Below, piece after piece: positions 50,180 to 58,470 of a stretch of 64,000 nt of DNA. Below the pieces are notes generated by a model, which was given only the letters and a program-made list of their open reading frames with translations, was not told the origin of the DNA and searched no databases. Positions within the stretch are counted from its first letter, which is position 1. Every line of letters starts with the position of its first letter. The stretch lies in assembly GCF_003024195.1 (NCBI RefSeq), contig NZ_KZ679039.1, positions 412,285 through 476,284 on the forward strand, read 5' to 3'. The DNA is from Streptomyces dioscori (GTDB lineage: Bacteria; Actinomycetota; Actinomycetes; Streptomycetales; Streptomycetaceae). A program made the translations under genes and the position numbers.

Positions 50180-50955
50180 CCCCGCTGGTCACCGCGGCCG
50201 TCCTGGTCGCGGCGGTCACCCACGCCGGCTGGAACGCGATAGCCCACCGCATCACCGACAAGCTGGTCGGGTTCACGCTGATAGCGGGCGGGGGAGCGCT
50301 CATCGGCCTGGCCCTGGTGCCGTTCGTCCCGTTCCCCGCCGCGGAGGCCTGGCCGTACCTGATCGCCTCGGCGGTCATCCACGTCGCGTACTACGTCCTC
50401 CTCATGCGCTCCTTCCGGCTGGGCGACTTCGGCCAGGCGTACCCCATCGCGCGCGGCACCGCGCCCCTGGTGGTCACCCTGCTGGCGGCCCTCTTCGCCC
50501 ACGAGGTGCCCGACGGCTGGGCGGCCGCGGGCATCGCCGTGTCGTGCACGGGACTGACCGGGGTCGCCCTGTGGGGCCTGCGCGGAAGCCGCCCGAACTG
50601 GGCGGCGATCGTCGCGGCGCTCGCGACCGGCCTGACCATCGCGGCCTACACGGTCGTGGACGGCCTGGGCGTACGCGCCTCGGGCTCCTCCCTCGCCTAC
50701 ATCGCCTGGCTGATGGCGGTGGAGGGCGTGGCGGTCCCGGCGTACGCGCTGTACCGCTGGCGCGGCGAACTCCTCGCCGTACTACGCCCGTACGCGGGGG
50801 TAGGCCTCCTCGGCGCGGCCCTGTCCGTCGCCGCGTACGGCCTGGTCCTGTGGGCCCAGACTCAAGCGGAACTGGCTCCGGTGGCGGCCCTGCGTGAATC
50901 GTCAGTCAAGTCTGGCTCATGCGGTAATAATTTCGCTGGCCAGAAGCCTGAATGA
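50176..50955 (+). pseudogene. EamA/DMT-family transporter, N-terminal part, disrupted by AICE-2
   Basis: From GTG 50176 about 243 native residues (eight or nine of ten membrane helices of the EamA fold, ending ELAPVAALRESS). The reading then enters element DNA (VKSGSCGNNFAGQKPE) and stops at 50953. The missing end is at 63876-63995. The first half is intact and could be translated, but the last helices are absent, so transport is probably lost. The break falls in the conserved ALRE-S/T-S step of the second EamA repeat. Confidence 0.92.
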
Positions 50956-51033
50956 GGCCATTCGTATACCCCGGTCTCCTCCTGTGCCGTGAAGCCTCTA
51001 TGCGATCTATCAGCCTGCTCGACATCCGTTCCG

Positions 51034-51354
51034 CTACCGGATGACCGCCTGGAAGGTCTTGTAATGATCATCGGTGTAGTAGATCTCGCCACCCTGCCCG
51101 GCCACGATGCGCCGAGCCCCGCGGTCTCGTGCCCCCGGGGTCTCCACGGTGTACTCGCGGTAGTAGCCCCGCGGTCGGTGTGGCAGTCGGTGCTCGAAGT
51201 TCGAGAAAGCGGCACCGTCCTGCGCGTACGAGAAGGGGCCACCCTTGTCCACGAGGGCGAGCGCTCGGAGGGTCTCGGTGGGCAGCCGAGCCTCCTGGAC
51301 GGTGCACATACCTTGCGCCCAGCTCGCCGCCAGCTTCGCTGAAGCCGAGGCCAT
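51034..51354 (-). CDS. RNase Sa-like guanyl-specific ribonuclease without signal peptide
   Basis: 106 residues, ATG 51354 with GAGGAGG 5 bp upstream. From about residue 15 it aligns with RNase Sa/barnase-type enzymes: GPFSYAQDGAAFSNFEHRLP, YYREYTVETPGARDRGARRIVAG and DDHYKTF. Catalytic residues correspond to E67 (RNase Sa E54), R82 (R69) and H97 (H85), all present. Secreted relatives have a signal peptide and a disulfide; here there is no hydrophobic leader and only one Cys (C17). The product should be active in the cytoplasm, hence toxic unless controlled. No barstar-like inhibitor is seen nearby. Confidence 0.85.
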   Translation of the reverse strand: MASASAKLAASWAQGMCTVQEARLPTETLRALALVDKGGPFSYAQDGAAFSNFEHRLPHRPRGYYREYTVETPGARDRGARRIVAGQGGEIYYTDDHYKTFQAVIR

Positions 51355-51420
51355 GGGTGCCTCCTCGATATCGTGAGTCCATGCAGGCTTGACCGCCCAA
51401 CGACAGATCGCCGTAAGACT

Positions 51421-51441
51421 CTGTAAGATTACACCTTACAG
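51421..51441. promoter_or_regulatory. Palindrome between the RNase and HTH-TIR genes
   Basis: CTGTAAG, 7 bases, CTTACAG: a perfect 7-bp inverted repeat in the 128-bp divergent region, with an extra GTAAGA word at 51413. TTGACC (51389-51394) may be a -35 box for the rightward gene. Probable operator for the HTH of the TIR protein. Confidence 0.65.
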
Positions 51442-51482
51442 AGAGGGTTCGGCTTGCCCTCCAGGCGGAAGTAGAGGATCCG

Positions 51483-52901
51483 ATGTCGATCAACAACCCG
51501 GCGGCCGAGTCGCGTGACGTGCTAGCGGCTGCGCTTCAAGATCTCCACCGGCAGGCAGGTAAGCCCACCCTGCGTGCTCTGGCTGAGCGCATCGGAACGG
51601 TCAGCCACACGACAGTGGCCGACGCCCTCCGGGGTAAGCGGCAAGCCTCATGGGCAACCGTCAATGCGATTGTTCGCGAACTAGACGGCGACGAGGAAAA
51701 GTTCAGGCGACTCTGGCAGTCGACCATTGAGGACGCGAGCGGGCAGCGGGCTAGGGCTACCTCTCCCCACGTGACGGGCGGCGAACCCATTGGCTTCTGG
51801 TGCTACAGCCGTCGAGATGACGAATTGGATGGCGGAAGGATTACCCGCCTTGCTCAATCCATTGCTTATGAGTTCGAAATCATCACAGGTGAAGAGCTAA
51901 AGGTATTCCTGGATGACACGTCGATCTCGTGGGGTGAATCCTGGCGTGCCCGGATTGATATGGCATTGTCGAGTGTTACGTTCTTGATCCCTATCGTGAC
52001 TCCGCGATTTCTTAAAAGTCAAGAATGTCGAAAAGAGGTAATCACTTTTGCTGGCCATGCGACTAGCTTTGGCCTGGAAGAGTTGCTATTGCCGATTCAC
52101 TATGTAAATGTGCCGCAACTCACAGATGGGGAATCTGAGGATGAAGTGGCAGCGCTTATTGCGCGGCGACAGATGGAAGACTGGCGCGAACTTCGTCTAG
52201 ATGATGAAAAGTCGCCCAGATATCGCCAAGCGATCCATAAGCTCGCTCTAAGGATCAGTGAGATCCTCGAAGAAGCTTCGGTCCCACCTCCGCCTGTGCT
52301 AACGCCCGTGGACGGGGATGTCGATGAGCCAGGTTTCATTGAGGTCATGGCAGCAGCGGAAGCGGCCCTTCCTAAGTGGCAGGCGACCGTTGAGGAGTTC
52401 GCAGAGGTCACCCAATCAATTACTGCGGAGATTGGGTGGGCCACTCATGAGATGAATGCTTCGGACGCGAGAGGGGGAGGGTTTGCGGGCAGGGTGCGAG
52501 TTACTCAGGAATTGGCCAAGCGTCTAACGGATCCGGTTAGGATCATTTCGCTACTCGGCGCCAAATACTCGACTGAACTCCTTGAGATCGACCCGGGGAT
52601 TATCTCACTCATCAGGCAAGCTTCCGAAGGTGTGCTTGACGAAGAGGATGAGGAGGCGGTAAAGGAGTTCATCCATCATCTCAAGGAACTTGTTAGAGTT
52701 ACTCAAGAGGTGACACCCCAGCTGAAAAATTTCTCGGAGGGTGCGCGACAATTGGCCAGAGGGAGTCGCCATATCCGCCCTTTGATGAACGATATCGACG
52801 CCGCGCTGCAGAAAGTTGTGGATGGTCAAACAATTATCGATGAGTGGGATCGGCTAATTGAAGAATTTAGGAAGGATGGAGTGGGTTCCAGTTATAAATG
52901 A
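51483..52901 (+). CDS. HTH-TIR domain protein
   Basis: 472 residues, ATG 51483. An N-terminal Cro/CI-like HTH (about 12-75: GKPTLRALAERIGTVSHTTVADALRG) is joined to a TIR domain (about 100-240). The TIR part shows IGFWCYSRRDDELDGG, VFLDDTSISWGESW and PRFLKSQECRKEV, whose Glu (about E185) is the position used by TIR NADases. A ~230-residue alpha-helical C-terminus includes PLMNDIDAALQKVVDG. Codon use is much less GC-rich than its surroundings, a sign of recent transfer. A sensing/defence or regulatory role is inferred from TIR biology. Confidence 0.82.
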   Translation: MSINNPAAESRDVLAAALQDLHRQAGKPTLRALAERIGTVSHTTVADALRGKRQASWATVNAIVRELDGDEEKFRRLWQSTIEDASGQRARATSPHVTGGEPIGFWCYSRRDDELDGGRITRLAQSIAYEFEIITGEELKVFLDDTSISWGESWRARIDMALSSVTFLIPIVTPRFLKSQECRKEVITFAGHATSFGLEELLLPIHYVNVPQLTDGESEDEVAALIARRQMEDWRELRLDDEKSPRYRQAIHKLALRISEILEEASVPPPPVLTPVDGDVDEPGFIEVMAAAEAALPKWQATVEEFAEVTQSITAEIGWATHEMNASDARGGGFAGRVRVTQELAKRLTDPVRIISLLGAKYSTELLEIDPGIISLIRQASEGVLDEEDEEAVKEFIHHLKELVRVTQEVTPQLKNFSEGARQLARGSRHIRPLMNDIDAALQKVVDGQTIIDEWDRLIEEFRKDGVGSSYK

Positions 52902-53093
52902 GTTACTCAATGCTGGCTCGGGTGAGTGGGTTGCTGTGGAGGATATGGAGTGAGATGGGGCGGCTGGGGCGCTCACCCCTCGTTCGAAGATGCTTCTGTC
53001 GGTACGGTCGTTGCTGTGTCCGGTACACGTCGGGTTGGTCACCCGTTGATGTGAGCCGGTAGATCGCGCGCGACTAGGGGAGCTGGTACGGGC

Positions 53094-54008
53094 ATGGCGG
53101 TTGATGCTGCTCGGGCGGAACAGGGGTTCACGTCGGCGGGGGCTACGCGGGTGATGGTTGCCGCGTGCCGGGCTGCGGGCCTTAACGACAGAGGCGCGGA
53201 GTTGATCCGGCTCGGGGAGAACGCGCTGTTCCGGCTGGCCTCGGCGCCGGTGATCGTGCGCGTGGCCCGGGGGGAAGAGTGGATACCGAAGGCGCGCGTT
53301 GAAGTGGCCGTCTCGCGGTGGCTGGCGGGGGAAGGGTTTCCCGCCGCTCGCATCGTTGAGGATCTTGAGCAGCCGCTTCTCATCGACGGTCACCCGGTGA
53401 CGTTCTGGCATCTGATCGTTGAGGGTGATCGGAAGGCGACCTATGGGGAGTTGGGTGGCGTCCTGCGTGACCTGCACTCCTTGACCGTGCCGGCTGGGCT
53501 GGAGTTGCCCGCGTTCGAGCCCTTCGACAAGCAAGAGCTGCGGATGAACCTCGCCGTGATTCCGGAGGATGACAAGGCCTTCCTGCGGAAGCGGTGGCGG
53601 GAGCTCCAAGGCAAGTACGCGGAGCTGCGGTTCGAGACGCCCAAGGGGCCCGTGCACGGTGATGCCCACGTGCAGAACCTCATGGTCGACGATCAGGGGC
53701 AGGTCATCCTGATCGACTTCGAGAACTTCTGCTTCGATCACCCGGAGTGGGACCTGATGGTTACGGCCGTGGAGCATCACAGCCTCGGGTGGCAGACCGA
53801 TGAGCAGTACGGCGACTTCGTGGCCGCGTACGGGCGGGATCTGTACGACTGGCCCGGGTACGAGACGCTGCGTGGTCTCCAAGAGTTCGGCATGACGACG
53901 TGGCTGATGCAGAACGTGCAGGAAGACGAGAAGACGGCGGCTGAGTACCGCCGGCGTATCGCTGGGCTGCGTAACGACGATGGACCGCGGGACTGGCGGC
54001 CCTGGTAG
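53094..54008 (+). CDS. Aminoglycoside phosphotransferase-family kinase
   Basis: 304 residues with an APH/choline-kinase fold: a lipid/nucleotide loop in LIRLGENALFRLASAPVIVRVAR, and catalytic VHGDAHVQNLMVDDQGQVILIDFENFCFDHPEWDL (the Brenner-type HGDxHxxN and the metal Asp in DFE). Length is typical. The substrate may be an antibiotic or a metabolite; sequence alone does not say. It lies 192 bp past the TIR gene, a gap in which I see no gene, and is convergent with the HTH-TPR gene. Confidence 0.85.
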   Translation: MAVDAARAEQGFTSAGATRVMVAACRAAGLNDRGAELIRLGENALFRLASAPVIVRVARGEEWIPKARVEVAVSRWLAGEGFPAARIVEDLEQPLLIDGHPVTFWHLIVEGDRKATYGELGGVLRDLHSLTVPAGLELPAFEPFDKQELRMNLAVIPEDDKAFLRKRWRELQGKYAELRFETPKGPVHGDAHVQNLMVDDQGQVILIDFENFCFDHPEWDLMVTAVEHHSLGWQTDEQYGDFVAAYGRDLYDWPGYETLRGLQEFGMTTWLMQNVQEDEKTAAEYRRRIAGLRNDDGPRDWRPW

Positions 54009-54011
54009 TCC

Positions 54012-55385
54012 CTACTCGTCGTCTTCCAGTCGGGCGAGAGCGTCGTGCACCTGGTCGTTGAAGGCGGCCACGGTCGGGTTCGTCGCGTGGGTGCTCACCT
54101 CGGCCTGGAAGTCGGTCACGTAGCGGAGGAAGCGGGAGGACTGGAGGCTGTCGCCACCGTCCACGGCCAAGCTGGCGGTGGTCACGGCGGCCTCCAGCTC
54201 GCCGTTCAGGAGATGGCTTTGGGCGAGCACCATGCGGCAGAAACCCAGTGTGCGGGCGTACTTCGGGTCGGTTTCGTCGACCGCGCGCTGTGCGGCCTCG
54301 ACCGACTCACGGCGCATCTTGAGATCGCGGAAGCAGTGGCAGATCTCGCCCGTGAGTTCCGCGGAGTCGAAGTAGCTGAGCCAGCCTGGATCTTCGCCCG
54401 CGTCGGCGTGCTCGAAGTGGCGTTCTGCTTCGTTCATGGCCCGGCCGGCCGCGATCGGGTCGCCCGCGTTGGAGAGTGCGCGGGCTTCCATGGCTGAGTT
54501 CAAGGCCATGGCGCGTGGTGTGGCTCGGCCCTTCGCGCCCTCGACGGCGGCGCGCGAGAGCTGGATGGCTTGGGCGTGGTTGCCGAGGTAGTTCGCCTGG
54601 TGGCTGAGGTTGCCGAGGATGCGGGCGCCGAACATCCGATCGTCGATGACCTGCGACAGCCGCAACGTGGACGTCAGGTAGCGGTGGGCGAGTCGGTGAT
54701 TTCCAGTGTCGTACGCCGTCCAGGCGAGTAGCTGCGAGACCTCGGCTGCGGCACCGAAGAGCGCGTTGCCCACTTTCTCGCTGTAGCTGGCGTCCAGGAG
54801 CGGCAGGACCTCGTGGCGGAAGTAGTGGCGCAGTGCCTTGTGGCCGTGGCCTCCGCCGTACTTGAAGTCGAGCTGCATGAACATGCTGCCTGCGTCCCGG
54901 ATCGCGCGTACGTCGCGCATACCCACGCGTTGATGCGCGGGCCTGTCGGCCTGGACGCCATCTGGACGGGCGATCATCCATGACAGGACAGCGGAGTTGA
55001 GGTCGGCCTCTGCGATGGTCAGTTGATCGGGGGACGTGGGTTCCACGCGTTCCTCGGCGAGTCCGTCCAGCAGGGTGAGTACGTCGGGGACGGTACCGGG
55101 ATAGCCGATCGGCTGCGGGGCTGTTGGCTGGGCGTGGTCGAAGAACCCGAGATCGCCCGGAGTGATACGGCGGCCCAGTTTGGTGCCGAGTACGTCCGCC
55201 ATGATCGCCACTGTTTGCGGTTGGATGCCCCCGCCGTTCCGCCATCGCTGGACGGAAACGTGCGTTGTTCCAAGCCCTGTGCCGCGTTGCGTGGCGGCGT
55301 CCCGCATCCGCCGTGCGAGGCCCTTGTTCGAGACCTTCGCCTCGTCCATGACGGCGGCTAACTGCGCGTTCGGCTCTCGGTTCAT
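54012..55385 (-). CDS. HTH regulator with TPR-like repeats
   Basis: 457 residues from ATG 55385, with AGGGGAG just upstream. An N-terminal XRE-type HTH (NKGLARRMRDAATQRGTGLGTTHVSVQRWRNGG) is followed by about 350 residues of helical repeats (LGNLSHQANYLGNHAQAIQLSRAAVEGAK, ARALSNAGDPIAAGRAMNEAERHFEHA, LLNGELEAAVTTASLAVDGG). This is the common streptomycete regulator type paired with a small RsbW-like ATPase, here the divergent gene at 55598. Confidence 0.82.
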   Translation of the reverse strand: MNREPNAQLAAVMDEAKVSNKGLARRMRDAATQRGTGLGTTHVSVQRWRNGGGIQPQTVAIMADVLGTKLGRRITPGDLGFFDHAQPTAPQPIGYPGTVPDVLTLLDGLAEERVEPTSPDQLTIAEADLNSAVLSWMIARPDGVQADRPAHQRVGMRDVRAIRDAGSMFMQLDFKYGGGHGHKALRHYFRHEVLPLLDASYSEKVGNALFGAAAEVSQLLAWTAYDTGNHRLAHRYLTSTLRLSQVIDDRMFGARILGNLSHQANYLGNHAQAIQLSRAAVEGAKGRATPRAMALNSAMEARALSNAGDPIAAGRAMNEAERHFEHADAGEDPGWLSYFDSAELTGEICHCFRDLKMRRESVEAAQRAVDETDPKYARTLGFCRMVLAQSHLLNGELEAAVTTASLAVDGGDSLQSSRFLRYVTDFQAEVSTHATNPTVAAFNDQVHDALARLEDDE

Positions 55386-55597
55386 GCTCCCCTGCCCAGC
55401 CCGAGAATGACAGCGAGTATCCATCCTGTCACAGCAGTCTCGTTCTGAGGGGGTTCATCGGTGAACCCCCATTGTCTTTACCGGCGTTCACGTGGACCCC
55501 CTGGTGGACGCTCCCGGCTTCGCCCTTTGCGTCGTGTACTGGCTTGCCAACAGCAAGCGGTGCCGTAGGACCGTTGAGGCCTTCGGAAGGGGACCGG

Positions 55598-56161
55598 ATG
55601 GACGCCAAAAGATCTGAGCGCTTGATGAGCGAGGTGGACGCGTTCGCTCACTGGTACGTGGTGCCGGATCCGTCCTCCACTGGTCGCTTCCTGGCGCTGA
55701 CGCTCTTTGCCGAGTTTCCCGACACCGTGCGTGTGGCGCGTGACATGACGGCTGCGTTCCTGCGTGGTGCCGGTGTGAGCGATGTCGTGGATGACGTTCG
55801 GCTGGCTGTCTCGGAGCTGGTCGGGAACGTGGTGAACCATGCGGTCCCGGACCGTCATCTGACGGAGCCCGGGAGTGCGCGACGCATCGATGTGACGTTC
55901 AAGCTGTGGCCGAAGTGGCTGTTCGTCGGGGTGGCCGATGAGGACTCGACACCTCCCGTGCTCCCCGTGGGCGAGGCGTTCTCTCCCGGTCTGATGGGGG
56001 ACCTCTCCGAAGCGGTGTTGCCCGACAGGGGCCGCGGGCTCCTGATCGTCCAGCGTCTCGCGGTGGCGGTGTGGTGGACACCGGAAGACCGGGGCGGCAA
56101 GACCGTCTGGTGCCGCTTCGACCTCGACCACCACGAAGCCATGGACAGACCGGGCTCATGA
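55598..56161 (+). CDS. RsbW-like ATP-binding protein (HATPase_c)
   Basis: 187 residues, ATG 55598 with GGAAGGGG 5 bp upstream. GHKL ATPase motifs are the N box DVRLAVSELVGNVVNHAV, G1 VGVADEDSTPP and G2 PDRGRGLLIVQRLA. There is no histidine-kinase phospho-acceptor domain, so it resembles the anti-sigma kinase family abundant in Streptomyces. Divergent from the HTH-TPR regulator; a partner pair is likely. Confidence 0.85.
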   Translation: MDAKRSERLMSEVDAFAHWYVVPDPSSTGRFLALTLFAEFPDTVRVARDMTAAFLRGAGVSDVVDDVRLAVSELVGNVVNHAVPDRHLTEPGSARRIDVTFKLWPKWLFVGVADEDSTPPVLPVGEAFSPGLMGDLSEAVLPDRGRGLLIVQRLAVAVWWTPEDRGGKTVWCRFDLDHHEAMDRPGS

Positions 56162-56326
56162 TCTCCGGGCCGTCACCTGTCTGTTTACTCCCCCGCGATC
56201 GGGAGTGGGCGGCGGCTCGGAAACCGGCCGGGGTGTGACTCCTCCGGCCAAAGGGGCGCGGTCCCTCGTACTTCGGGGGGCTCCCCTCCCGAACGGGGGG
56301 CCGCGCTTCACAACTTCATACCGAGA

Positions 56327-56368
56327 CCGGACCACCCCCGCGCCTGGACAGCAACTGGGGTGGTCCGG
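56327..56368. terminator. Long-loop hairpin after the ATPase gene
   Basis: CCGGACCACCCC (56327-56338) pairs perfectly with GGGGTGGTCCGG (56357-56368) across an 18-base loop. It sits in the 311-bp gap 56162-56472, which otherwise holds no gene. It may be a terminator; a TTGACG (56443-56448) near the end of the gap may serve the next gene. Confidence 0.5.
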
Positions 56369-56472
56369 AAGGGGACAGCGGTCCCCGGTGCCAGATGGTA
56401 CCGGGGCCGTTGCTCTGCGTTCTGCCCTGGGCCAAAGGAAGTTGACGATCCGTTACCTAGGCCAAGGCAGAG

Positions 56473-56778
56473 GTGGGCAGGGTGACTGGCGCGGATGAGG
56501 GCCGGCTGAGGGACGGACTCGATGTCGCGGGCGAGGACTGCGGTCTGTGGGTGCCGGGCGTCGACTACGTGGCGGGCTGGCGTGAGGCACGGGTGACCGC
56601 TGACAGGTTGAATCGGGCGCTCTTACGCTCCGGGTTCGAACTGTCGGACGTCCGCGCTGTGGCCTCAACGGACGGGGACGGTCGCGGGGTCGTACGGGTC
56701 GCGGGTTGGCCGGACGTGGTGGAGAGACTCGCTGGTTTCCTGGAGACGCTCGCCGATGGTGACGGTGGTGCGGTGTGA
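56473..56778 (+). CDS. Hypothetical AICE protein
   Basis: 101 residues from GTG 56473 (VGRVTGADEGRLRDGLDV...). A small alpha/beta protein (TADRLNRALLRSGFELSDVRAVASTDGDGRGVVRVAGWPDVVERLAGFLETL), with no domain I can name. It precedes the folded element by ~50 bp. Confidence 0.65.
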   Translation: MGRVTGADEGRLRDGLDVAGEDCGLWVPGVDYVAGWREARVTADRLNRALLRSGFELSDVRAVASTDGDGRGVVRVAGWPDVVERLAGFLETLADGDGGAV

Positions 56779-56829
56779 GCGGCGTCCTTCCTGGTGAGTG
56801 GCGCGCGTGGGCACGTCGCCGGCCGCAGA

Positions 56830-56972
56830 GACTTTGGGCGGTAGCTGCCATGGGGCGAGTGACCAGGGGGCCTTACGCTCGCCAGCGGATCGGGCAGTCC
56901 TTGGAGCTGCCCGCAATAGCCCGATCGGCCCCCTGGTCTTCGAGGCTCGCCCCATGGGAGCTGCCTAAAGTC
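56830..56972 (+). other. Conserved folded element, AICE-2 copy (possible single-strand origin or structured RNA)
   Basis: Plus strand: outer stem GACTTTGGGC (56830) / GCCTAAAGTC (56963) with one G-T pair; CCATGGGGCGAG (56848) / CTCGCCCCATGG (56946); GACCAGGGGGCC (56861) / GGCCCCCTGGTC (56927); hairpin CGGGCAG (56891) / CTGCCCG (56907). The 1-base versus TTCGAGG asymmetric junction is identical to that of AICE-1 although the stems differ in sequence. Sequence past the 3' end (CCCCAGCCACG) is also shared. Same orientation as repSA. Confidence 0.75.
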
Positions 56973-57185
56973 TCGGAGGCCGTCGACCCCCAGCCACGCG
57001 GGCCCCGGCCCGGCTCGGTGAGTCGACGTCTTACAGCCTCTGGCGTGCTGCGGTGCGGGCAGTCGGGCGACCGGACGGGATCGGCGGTCACGCCGCACGC
57101 CCGGCCGGGGCGGCCGGGCTGCCCGGCGCGCCGCAGGCGCGCCCTTGAGGAAGTGAAGACGGTTTCGACCGATGGCCGTTGCCGA

Positions 57186-57965
57186 TCATGCCGGGCGGCG
57201 TCGGGTGGTCTGCTTGTCGGCGGTGATCCGGTAGGCGAGTTCGGCGCGGTCCGCACCGACGCGGAACTCTTCGAGAATCAGCGGGCGGTCGTTGGCGCCG
57301 TGCGTGACTCGGGACAGGTGCAGGATCGGGGTCGCGTCAGGGAGCTGGAGTGTGGTGCGCTCGTCTGGCATCGGCATGTGGGCGCGGACGGTCTCCGACC
57401 ACCACAGCTTGTGTCCGGCCTGGGTGAGTGTCCGGTAGACCTCGGCCGGTGTCTTGCCCGGCTCCTCCGCGAGCGCAGGGGCGCCCTCGGTGACCTCGAA
57501 GGGGATCAGCGTGCGGTGCATCGCACGGGTGCCGGTCTCGGGGTCGGTGAGCAGGCGGTCGCATCCGAACAGCGCTTCCTCCTCGTTCAGGGCGAGGAAG
57601 TGGCCCGTGGTCTTGGTCGTGCGCGTGCGGTAGGTGCTCGGCTGCTCGGCTTCGGTCCAGACGTCGCCGTTGGGCATGACGAACTGCCCGTCGGACGTGC
57701 GGCTGATGCGGCGCTCGATGGTGAGCGCGGGTTGGCTGCCGGAGCGTACGAAGCTGCCCTTGCCGTGGCGGACATCGATCAAGCCTTCCGCTCGCAAGGC
57801 AGCAACGGCATTGCGGACCGTGGGACGTGAGACCTGGTAGCGGGCCATGAGCTGAGCCTCGGACGGCAACAGGGAGTCCGGGGTGAACTCGCCCGACAGG
57901 ATCGCCCCCCGGATGGCGGCGGCGACCTGCTGATAGAGGGCTCCGGGGCGTTGGATCTCCGTCAT
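57186..57965 (-). CDS. GntR-family regulator, KorSA-like
   Basis: 259 residues from ATG 57965 (MTEIQRPGALYQQVAAAIRGAI). The GntR winged helix (LYQQVAAAIRGAILSGEFTPDSLLPSEAQLMARYQVSRPTVRNAVAALRAEGLIDVRHGKGSFV) is followed by a UTRA effector domain (STYRTRTTKTTGHFLALNEEEALFG ... LILEEFRVGADRAELAYRI). In pSAM2 KorSA of this type keeps the element integrated by repressing the activator of replication. It is divergent from the tra operon. Confidence 0.88.
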   Translation of the reverse strand: MTEIQRPGALYQQVAAAIRGAILSGEFTPDSLLPSEAQLMARYQVSRPTVRNAVAALRAEGLIDVRHGKGSFVRSGSQPALTIERRISRTSDGQFVMPNGDVWTEAEQPSTYRTRTTKTTGHFLALNEEEALFGCDRLLTDPETGTRAMHRTLIPFEVTEGAPALAEEPGKTPAEVYRTLTQAGHKLWWSETVRAHMPMPDERTTLQLPDATPILHLSRVTHGANDRPLILEEFRVGADRAELAYRITADKQTTRRRPA

Positions 57966-58128
57966 CTGAGCACCTTCGGGTCGGTGTCGTAGGCACGTCG
58001 CACGCGCGACATCACTCGTCAGCATAAGTAGTTGCACCCTCGCCGTACAGAACTCCATAGTCGTAACTCGTAAGGACAAGTGACGTCTGAATATGTCGGG
58101 CGTCCTGACTGGCCAAGGAGGCCATGCA

Positions 58129-58470
58129 ATGCAGTCCATTCCCGTGGACACGGCGCGGCTCGGCGTACTGCGGTGCGCCATCGCGCCCGAAGCGAAGATC
58201 AGCAACTCCGAGACACAGGAGGTGAAGAAGGACCGCGACGGCCAGACCGTCTACACCGTGGCCGTCACGGTGCGCCAGGACCGGCGGCGTATCTCCGTGA
58301 TCGAGATCGCGGTGAGCGGTGAACCGAAAGGCATCGAGGAAGGACAGACCCTCAAGGTCACTGGACTGGTGGCGTTCGCCTGGGCGATGGGCGACCGGCA
58401 CGGAATCAGCTTCCGCGCGGACGCCATCACGCCCGTGCACGGCACCGTCTTAAAGGCCGGTGGTGCGTGA
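58129..58470 (+). CDS. SCO3933-family regulatory protein
   Basis: 113 residues, ATG 58129 with AAGGAGG 7 bp upstream (MQSIPVDTARLGVLRCAIAPEAKI...). It shares IPVDT at the start and the DRHGISFRADAIT end with the AICE-1 protein at 30391 and occupies the same place directly before traSA. The role is uncertain. Its TGA overlaps the traSA start. Confidence 0.8.
   Translation: MQSIPVDTARLGVLRCAIAPEAKISNSETQEVKKDRDGQTVYTVAVTVRQDRRRISVIEIAVSGEPKGIEEGQTLKVTGLVAFAWAMGDRHGISFRADAITPVHGTVLKAGGA

Noticed and set aside
56775..57830. Plus-strand open frame of about 350 codons opposite the KorSA-like gene
   Set aside because: It crosses the folded element and then runs antisense to a clear GntR/UTRA gene; composition is not protein-like.
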